From Clostridioides difficile CD160 (GTDB lineage: Bacteria; Bacillota; Clostridia; Peptostreptococcales; Peptostreptococcaceae), in NCBI RefSeq assembly GCF_000449425.2, contig NZ_AVHW01000111.1:1-39873 (forward strand): a stretch of DNA of 39,873 bases, given 5' to 3'. The notes below the pieces were generated by a model. That model saw only the letters and a program-made list of their open reading frames with translations. It was not told the DNA's origin and did no database searches. Within the stretch, counting starts at the first letter, position 1; each line of letters starts with the position of its first letter. The translations under genes and the position numbers were made by a program. Positions 34,059 to 39,873 of this stretch are shown here, piece by piece.

Positions 34059-34493
34059 ATCTATTCTCCTTCTCAGTATGGTTTTTAATAAGCTACTATT
34101 TTACACTTCAACCTCTTATGTAACATTTCTTATTCTTAATTATAATTTAATATGTTTCTTATTCCAATAGTATATACATTGATTTCTTGATATTTGTAAC
34201 AACACTTTTTATACTAGAACTTATTTTAACTATAACATTATACTAATAAGTTTTCATCCAATCATAATATAGCTCATGAGCTATAAATATTTTTAGAAGT
34301 TGAAAATTTCAATGTTTTTAGAATCCATGATATAATAGCCATAGATACAACCTATAAAATTAAAAATATGCAAATTAACTATACAAAGCTAAGTATCTCA
34401 TTTAACTTTACAATTCTAGTATAAATAAGCCTAACAACTATATTACTATTTTAAGTAAATACGATTAACTTATTTGCAGAGGAGAGAATATTT
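34059..34493. other. Intergenic region before the plus-strand GNAT-like gene
   Basis: No gene seen. It contains a perfect 16-base palindrome ATAGCTCATGAGCTAT at 34269-34284, followed by a T-rich stretch. A candidate extended -10 (TGATATAAT, 34328-34336) lies about 160 bases before the GNAT-like start, leaving a long AU-rich leader with no recognised riboswitch. Confidence 0.5.
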
Positions 34494-35051
34494 ATGGAAC
34501 TATTGCTACATAAAGAGAAAAAGTATAATTTTTTTGTTTCAGATACTTTCACAAGTAACATGCTAGTACCAGTTATTAAAAACCTTTTATATAAAGCAGA
34601 AAATGAATGGGATGATTATGACGAGATATATCATTGTTGCCATTTAATTGAAACAGTAAAACAGAATCCAAATATTATAATGGACTTTCACTATATAAAA
34701 AAAGATGATGACATAATTGGAGTTGGATTAATGTCACATGGAATACTTGACATACCACTTTTTTTCCCAGACACGATACATATTTCAGAACCTACAGATA
34801 ATATTTTGGTATTCAATTATTTTCATATTTCTCCAGAAGACCGAGGTAATGGTGGATATTGGTTAAGAGATATCATTATTCCATATTACTATGGTAAAAA
34901 ATTCAAAAGTATTTATGTAAAATCAAGCCATCCTAGAGTTTTCAATCTATATAATAGATTAGGTAAATGTATTGGTGAATATATCAGTAAGAGTGATAAT
35001 GGACTTTATGAGCGATTAGGCAAAATGTTCAGAATATCTCTTGAAAAATAA
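34494..35051 (+). CDS. GNAT-like acetyltransferase (hypothetical)
   Basis: A 185-aa protein that looks like a divergent GNAT. The beta-4/loop/alpha-3 element reads FNYFHISPEDRGNGGYWLRDIIIPYY, where RGNGG is the degenerate acetyl-CoA loop. IYVKSSHPRVFNLYNRLGKCIGEY matches the usual final strand and helix. The substrate is unknown. GAGGAGAG lies before the ATG, and a strong terminator follows. Confidence 0.72.
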   Translation: MELLLHKEKKYNFFVSDTFTSNMLVPVIKNLLYKAENEWDDYDEIYHCCHLIETVKQNPNIIMDFHYIKKDDDIIGVGLMSHGILDIPLFFPDTIHISEPTDNILVFNYFHISPEDRGNGGYWLRDIIIPYYYGKKFKSIYVKSSHPRVFNLYNRLGKCIGEYISKSDNGLYERLGKMFRISLEK

Positions 35052-35074
35052 ACTTATTACAACTGCATATTAAT

Positions 35075-35137
35075 AAAACCACAAGAGAATATAAAGATAA
35101 ATAAGCTTTAATTCTGTAATAAACTCTTGTGGTTTAT
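35075..35137 (+). terminator. Terminator between convergent GNAT-like and PhnA-type genes
   Basis: Perfect 11-base arms AACCACAAGAG (35077-35087) and CTCTTGTGGTT (35124-35134). It can serve both directions, but neither side has a long T-run. Confidence 0.75.
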
Positions 35138-35179
35138 ACTGTACTATAAAATCATAAATAAAATACTTTATTCATGATT

Positions 35180-35524
35180 TTACGCTTTTTTAACTACCGA
35201 AGACTTCAACTTCATAGCTCCGAATCCATCTATTTTGCATTCTATATCATGCCCATCTGATGGGTCATGTACTAAACGTATATTTTTTACTTTTGTTCCA
35301 ATCTTTATAGATGATGAACTCCCTTTTACTTTAAGATCTCTAATTACTGTAACAGAGTCTCCATCATTTAATATATTTCCATTTATGTCTTTAATAATAT
35401 TTGAATTTTCTTCTGTTCCCAATTCTAAGGCCCATTCATGAGAGCATTCTGGGCAAACTAAAAGAGTTCCATCTTCATAAGTATATTCTGAATTACATTT
35501 CGGGCAATTTGGTAAACTTTCCAT
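35180..35524 (-). CDS. PhnA/YjdM-family zinc-ribbon protein
   Basis: A 114-aa cytosolic protein of the PhnA (YjdM) family. The N-terminal zinc ribbon has C7, C10, C24 and C27 (CPKC and CPEC). The C-terminal PhnA domain starts around residue 45 ([23 protein letters not shown]) and ends [16 protein letters not shown], as in the family. Despite its name, it is not known to break C-P bonds, and no phosphonate genes are adjacent. TGGAGG precedes the ATG. Confidence 0.94.
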   Translation of the reverse strand: MESLPNCPKCNSEYTYEDGTLLVCPECSHEWALELGTEENSNIIKDINGNILNDGDSVTVIRDLKVKGSSSSIKIGTKVKNIRLVHDPSDGHDIECKIDGFGAMKLKSSVVKKA

Positions 35525-35651
35525 ATTTATATGTCCTCCACTTGTTATTTTTAAATTTTTTTACAACATAAAATTTCTTTTGAGCCTATATGATATCATA
35601 TTATACTTATATTTACAAACTACTCTTTTTCCTAAGGTTTAAATTCTTCCA

Positions 35652-38162
35652 TTACACCATATCAATACATAGGTATGCTTCTTTTTGATTCCACATAATG
35701 GATGTACTATGAATATCTATAGAATCAAGATAACAAGGTTGTCCAATTTGGAATCCAGAATGTGTATTTTTAAATTTTTTATTTAAATACAACAAAATAT
35801 TATTTTCCTTATCAATCACATAAATACATTGTTCAATATTATCTAAAATATACTTATATTGGTTCATATGTTGACTTACTTTCTTTTCTTTTTTACGTTG
35901 TAGAAATATTGATATAATTTGAGAAATCAAAGATAATGTGCTGACTTCTTCCTGTGTCCATAGACGTAGTCCTGTACACTCATCAAATCCAACAAATCCA
36001 CTGAAAACTTGACCATCTCTATATGCACATTGAAGTGTAGAATGGATACCCTGACTAGAGAACAGCTCTTCTAACTTAGGAGGTAGTGTATGAATGTCAC
36101 GACAATAGAAAACTAAATCTTCTCCAAAAAGCTTTTCATAATCATTATACTCTTGATAATCACTATTTTGTAAATTAGCCATTTGAGAAGAAACTCCAGT
36201 ATTACACCATTCATAAGTGTTCGATGTATATTGACTATCTTCTGTATTTTCAAAAATATAAACACGACTCACATTAAACTGTTTCCCAACAACTTCAAGT
36301 ATCATATTAATTGTCTTATCTATATCATCAGACTGATAAAGCATACGGAATATATAACGTGTAAGGTTATCAGGACATTCAGCATATTTCTTTTCTGAAT
36401 CAATAGCTGTTCCAAGAGAAGAGTAATTAAATTCTTCCAAATCTTCAAAGTAACCTTGATCATAGATGACATAATTGTTTTTGCCCAGAGTTTTTGCTTG
36501 ATATAAAGCCTTATCCGCTCTTTTATACATCTCCTTAAATGTGTCACCATCTTTTGGATATATAGCTATTCCAATACTACATGTCACTTTTATGGAACTT
36601 TTCTCTTTATGAAATAGATGACGAAACATATATAAAAGTTCTTCTGCTTTCTTTTCTGCATCTTTTAATGAAGAAATATTCTTCATTAAAATAGTAAACT
36701 CATCTCCACCAATCCTGCCAACAATATCATTATCTCGCATTATTTTTTTCATACCTGCTGCTATTTCAGTGAGCACTATGTCTCCAATCATATGTCCTTC
36801 TGTATCATTAATCTGTTTAAAATTATCTGTATCAATCATAAACAATGCACCCATAACATCTAAATTCTCTTCAAAATATTTCTTAATCTGCCTCTCGGTT
36901 TCAGCACGATTATAAATTCCTGTTAATGAATCTTTCTCTGATATGTACTGTAATTTCTCAATCTGCTTTCTTTCTTTAGTAATGTCAAGTCCTATACTGT
37001 AAAAAGATGGTATTCCATCCCAACTATCTTCTCCACTAACATAACACAACGTGACAGTCCATACGCGTTCTTGCTTTGAACGTGTATATATTCTTGTTTC
37101 AAATACAACATTATCTCCAGACTCTTTTAAATCTAGTGCCAATTCCTTACTGCGTTTATAATCCTCAGAAAATAAATATCTACATTGATTATCAAGTTCT
37201 TTTTCAAACTGTTCCTTTGTATATTCAATCATGTTCAAGAATATGTTATTATGCCAAAGTATTGTACGAAAATCTCTTGCATCTATTCTAACCATACCTG
37301 CTGGAATAGTTTTCAAGATTGATTCTCTTTCCTGGTCTTTTTTCGCTAGCTTATACTCAGCACTATACATATCATAAGATAACTCTATACGAGCTCTTCG
37401 ACCTTTCCAATCTATCATGCGATTTTTAATCATAAATGTTCTTTTCAGTTTTTTATTGTAAAACTCCCATTCATATATATCATCTTTCTTTAAATATGAA
37501 TTCGTACAAAATGGACATGGAGAAGTTCTTCCTTGAATTACCTCATAACATTTCCTTCCAATCAGCTCACTTGGTGATGCTTGTAAGGTATTACACGATT
37601 GTTTATTTAAATATAACAACTCATACGTATTCATATCGCTAATATAAACGTTTCCAGCATACTCTGACATCATCCATTCAAAATTCTCTTTACTTTCTTT
37701 GTCCTTCTCACACAGTTCATCTTGCTTTATTTTTAATTCATTGATATTTGAATACAATATATAGATTATTGCTTTTTCATGTTCCTGTGATTCGATTAAT
37801 ATGCCATTCATTATTACCCAAAGATTACTTCCATAATTTATTGGAATGCAAGTTTTATGCTCTCCACTCTTCTTACCATTATGGTAAACATCGAAAAAAT
37901 AATCTCTCATAGATTCAAAATCATCATAATCATCTTCATAATAATCTCTTAGATTAGAAAATTCATTCAAAAACTCTTTTTCTGTATATCCTAACAACTG
38001 ATAAAAAGCTGCATTTCCCCAGATAACTGTAAATGAATCATCTAAAAAATGCTTACTAACTCCAATACCCATAGATTTTAATATTTCTTCTGAAATAACT
38101 TCATTATTTATTGTTTGTTCTTTTTCAAATACTTTATCTAACCCAGCATTATCTCGTATCAT
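35652..38162 (-). CDS. Multi-PAS diguanylate cyclase (PAS-PAS-PAS-GGDEF-GAF-PAS)
   Basis: Probably makes cyclic di-GMP in response to a sensed signal. The 836-aa soluble protein has PAS-like regions at ~25-140, ~165-265 (with a PCPFC Cys pair at ~215-219) and ~280-395. The GGDEF domain is ~405-570, with intact GGDEF at 485-489 and the inhibitory-site RxxD (RDND, 476-479) exactly five residues before. A GAF domain follows at ~600-755. The last ~65 residues look like a shortened fourth PAS (YILDNIEQCIYVIDKENN on). No EAL domain and no membrane segments are visible. GGAGG lies ten bases before the ATG. Confidence 0.93.
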   Translation of the reverse strand: MIRDNAGLDKVFEKEQTINNEVISEEILKSMGIGVSKHFLDDSFTVIWGNAAFYQLLGYTEKEFLNEFSNLRDYYEDDYDDFESMRDYFFDVYHNGKKSGEHKTCIPINYGSNLWVIMNGILIESQEHEKAIIYILYSNINELKIKQDELCEKDKESKENFEWMMSEYAGNVYISDMNTYELLYLNKQSCNTLQASPSELIGRKCYEVIQGRTSPCPFCTNSYLKKDDIYEWEFYNKKLKRTFMIKNRMIDWKGRRARIELSYDMYSAEYKLAKKDQERESILKTIPAGMVRIDARDFRTILWHNNIFLNMIEYTKEQFEKELDNQCRYLFSEDYKRSKELALDLKESGDNVVFETRIYTRSKQERVWTVTLCYVSGEDSWDGIPSFYSIGLDITKERKQIEKLQYISEKDSLTGIYNRAETERQIKKYFEENLDVMGALFMIDTDNFKQINDTEGHMIGDIVLTEIAAGMKKIMRDNDIVGRIGGDEFTILMKNISSLKDAEKKAEELLYMFRHLFHKEKSSIKVTCSIGIAIYPKDGDTFKEMYKRADKALYQAKTLGKNNYVIYDQGYFEDLEEFNYSSLGTAIDSEKKYAECPDNLTRYIFRMLYQSDDIDKTINMILEVVGKQFNVSRVYIFENTEDSQYTSNTYEWCNTGVSSQMANLQNSDYQEYNDYEKLFGEDLVFYCRDIHTLPPKLEELFSSQGIHSTLQCAYRDGQVFSGFVGFDECTGLRLWTQEEVSTLSLISQIISIFLQRKKEKKVSQHMNQYKYILDNIEQCIYVIDKENNILLYLNKKFKNTHSGFQIGQPCYLDSIDIHSTSIMWNQKEAYLCIDMV

Positions 38163-38680
38163 TTTTTGTTATCCTCCTATCCTTATCACCCTTTTTCAAT
38201 ACATTATGCTTTTTATAACATAATGCTAAAAGTGAATCATCAATGTGTGTTAACCTATCTTATTTACAGCTTCTTCTTAACTTAAATCCATATTTAAATT
38301 TCCCTCTGAAAATATATAAGTTCTCTTTCCCTGTTTCTTTTTACTTAATATTAAATCTTTTGTAATTATAATTAATCTTTTTCCAAATTTAAAGACGAAA
38401 GTTTTATTTATTTGACTTTGATAATCTACTTAAGACTATTTTAAAAAATTTAGTTTGTAAGGTTTGTTTATTGTCATTTAAATGATAAGTTTGATTTGTT
38501 GTAAACAAAGCTTGATTTATTTAATATATAGAACTAAATTTATTTCTACTTCAATCATAATTTTTTCATACATATCTCAAGTTTGCCTTCTTTTAATGAA
38601 ATTATATCATAACTTGATTTTTAAATCAGTTCTTTTCTAAGTCAAAGAGACAATACAAAACAACTGAAGTTACTTCACTA
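38163..38680. other. Intergenic region upstream of the diguanylate cyclase
   Basis: No gene seen. A small hairpin (CATTATG/CATAATG) lies near 38202-38224. A candidate extended -10 (TGATATAAT on the minus strand) lies at about 38604-38612, implying a leader of over 400 bases. I looked for a c-di-GMP riboswitch core and did not find one. Confidence 0.5.
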
Positions 38681-38713
38681 AAAATAACCATATAAGTAAT
38701 TATCTTATATGGT
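38681..38713 (-). terminator. Terminator downstream of the small membrane protein
   Basis: Perfect 10-base arms ACCATATAAG (38687-38696) and CTTATATGGT (38704-38713). On the minus strand TTATTTTT follows. It is about 220 bases after the stop of the 72-aa frame at 38934. Confidence 0.75.
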
Positions 38714-38933
38714 CTTGATTATTCATTAATATAAAGTTTTATTTCAAGATATTATACAATAAATATGCTTAAGGTAGATTTCCTTTTTTAATGCTAGTAA
38801 TTGTTACTTCTATACTATACAATATATTTACTAGATAATACTCTATATACATGTATTGCTCACTTATAACCAAACTATATATTCTTATTTATAATGTATT
38901 TCCATGTTGCACTTTTATTGAAAGTTTTTTTAT

Positions 38934-39152
38934 TTAGTTTATCTTGTCTTTTTTATTTAAATATTCTATTAGATAACTAATTCCCATACCTATAAAACTA
39001 CCAACTATTCCCCACATAAAATTCTCTGTAATAAATCCAATTGATATTCCTACTATAAAGCCACCTATCATGAAGCTATCTGACAGTTCATCTTCTGACT
39101 CATTTTCATCATAATTTATACTATTTGTAGGCAATTTGCTTGACTCAATCAT
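38934..39152 (-). CDS. Small two-helix membrane protein, possibly 5'-truncated
   Basis: A 72-aa frame with an acidic N-terminal part (DENESEDELSD) and two Gly-rich membrane helices (~28-46 and ~48-64, joined at FMWG), like glycine-zipper proteins. I do not recognise a family. The ATG at 39152 lacks a convincing ribosome site. The frame stays open upstream (QENTDKIED) up to a TAG at about 39194, inside the right end of the IS605-type element. This suggests the original start was lost when the element inserted, and that this is the 3' part of a longer gene. Confidence 0.6.
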   Translation of the reverse strand: MIESSKLPTNSINYDENESEDELSDSFMIGGFIVGISIGFITENFMWGIVGSFIGMGISYLIEYLNKKDKIN

Positions 39153-39171
39153 GTCTTCAATTTTATCTGTA

Positions 39172-39302
39172 TTTTCCTGAACCTCCCATGACTAAAGTCA
39201 CAGGGTTCCTGCTTCATAGAATTTTGCATACTAAAATATGTCTTACCAATTCTCCACAGGCTATCCCCGTAGTTCCTACGGTTCTTACATAAGTTATCTA
39301 TT
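39172..39302 (-). ncRNA. IS200/IS605 right end with omegaRNA-like structure
   Basis: Immediately after the tnpB stop on the minus strand lie two compact hairpins. One is CCGTAG/CTACGG (39267-39281) with a GAA loop. The other is CCTGTGAC/GTCATGGG (39185-39204, TTTA loop), followed by GGAGGTTCA. Short GC-rich hairpins at this spot are typical of the IS605 right end, which also forms the scaffold of the TnpB guide RNA (omegaRNA). The flank after GGTTCA would be the guide position. The exact boundary is inferred. Confidence 0.6.
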
Positions 39303-39873
39303 TTAAACTGTTATTAGTCTTAATCCTTCTTTTAGTATATTTATACTTGCATTTATATCTCTATCGTGAGTTACATTACAACAAGGACAAATCCATTCTC
39401 TTATACTTAAATTCTTCATTTCCTCGTTTTTGTACCCACATTTATTGCATATTTGTGAACTTGCAAAGAATTTACCTATCTTTACAATTTGTCTACCATA
39501 CCAATTAGCCTTTATTCTAATTGACGAACAAATTCTGACCATGACACATCAGAAATAGAAAGAGATAATTTACGATTTCTAGTCATATTCTTTACTTGTA
39601 AATCTTCTATGCAAAAATATCATTCTCTCGTATTAATTTGTAGATAGTTTTTGTAGAAAATCCTTCCTTTGATTAGCTATATGTTCTTGAAGTCTTGCAA
39701 CTTTTAACTTGCTTATTTCTATTTAAACTACCAATTGTTTTTCTCGATAGTTCTCTTTGTAATTTAGCAAGTTTATTTAACGACTTCTGAAGATACTTAG
39801 GATTTTCTATAAATTGTCCACAACTTGAGATACAAAATTCTTTAATTCCTAAATCTAAACCTATCTGATTATT
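39303..39873 (-). pseudogene. tnpB: IS200/IS605-family TnpB, frameshifted remnant (continues past window)
   Basis: TnpB is an RNA-guided nuclease encoded by IS200/IS605 elements. Reading right to left, the RuvC-I part NNQIGLDLGIKEFCISSCGQ is in frame at the window edge. A shift follows near 39700-39712 (to VARLQEHIANQRKDF), another near 39640 (to LIRENDIF), another near 39612 (to [16 protein letters not shown]), and another near 39510. The last frame (39303-39542) carries the zinc ribbon ([12 protein letters not shown]) and [10 protein letters not shown] with the final catalytic Asp. At least four frameshifts mean no functional protein. The upstream part and any tnpA lie outside the window. 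Confidence 0.88.

Noticed and set aside
38202-38224. Hairpin CATTATG/CATAATG as a terminator
   Set aside because: It lies in the leader of the GGDEF gene and no T-run follows on the transcribed strand.
38163-38680. c-di-GMP riboswitch upstream of the GGDEF gene
   Set aside because: A GGCAAAC string occurs near 38580, but the second conserved half (GGGACGCAAAGCC-like) and the paired stems are absent.
1-39873. CRISPR arrays, tRNA or rRNA genes
   Set aside because: No regularly spaced repeats of 25-40 bases and no tRNA or rRNA-like sequence were seen on either strand.

Overview
The window looks like chromosome of a low-GC, anaerobic, spore-former-type Firmicute. Clostridioides difficile or a very close Peptostreptococcaceae relative fits best. 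The reasons are the very AT-rich DNA, strong AGGAGG-type ribosome sites, frequent TTG/GTG starts, PyrR attenuators and an S-box, a minimal SufC/SufB pair, a monocluster ferredoxin and an IS200/IS605 relic. The species is inferred from gene content and has not been tested by a search. Most genes are on the minus strand. Clear plus-strand genes are an M29 aminopeptidase, a TtcA-like enzyme, a stay-green-family protein and a GNAT-like protein.

Layout. 1-4400: pyrimidine genes pyrF-carA-carB (carB cut by the window edge) behind two tandem PyrR attenuators. 4516-6089: DUF1847 protein and a nitroreductase. 6458-7687: aminopeptidase, plus strand. 7893-11646: sigma-A promoter, S-box SAM riboswitch, luxS, a separate MetH activation-domain gene, and a short metH. 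11691-14413: a VanY-type DD-carboxypeptidase followed by a VanR/VanS-like two-component system, with 11-bp direct repeats in front. 14539-15273: TtcA-like tRNA thiolase. 15518-19715: metallophosphoesterase, SDR epimerase, HAD phosphatase, ferredoxin, amidohydrolase. 19857-21524: minimal SUF machinery (sufC-sufB). 21722-24056: small protein, VOC protein, MATE transporter. 24517-24969: stay-green homologue. 25119-30041: DUF488, a small inverted-repeat element beside a probable gene remnant, a MerR/GyrI regulator, a cation/proton antiporter and a DUF2268 protease. 30059-35524: membrane GDPD, GNAT, YmaF, Cys-cluster/pentapeptide-repeat protein, second GNAT, PhnA-type protein. 35652-38162: PAS-PAS-PAS-GGDEF-GAF-PAS signalling protein. 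38934-end: a small two-helix membrane protein abutting the right end of a frameshifted IS200/IS605 tnpB.

How the genes work together. The luxS operon recycles S-ribosylhomocysteine to homocysteine and then methionine, under control of SAM itself. The pyr operon makes carbamoyl phosphate and UMP under PyrR control. The vanY/vanRS cluster looks like an autoregulated cell-wall response unit.

The most striking single observation is that CarA has lost two of its three glutaminase catalytic residues (Cys to Gly, His to Ile) in an otherwise intact gene. This predicts an ammonia-dependent carbamoyl-phosphate synthetase. Other points of interest are the stay-green (chlorophyll Mg-dechelatase family) homologue in an apparent non-phototroph, the IS605/possible IStron junction, and the Cys-cluster/pentapeptide fusion.
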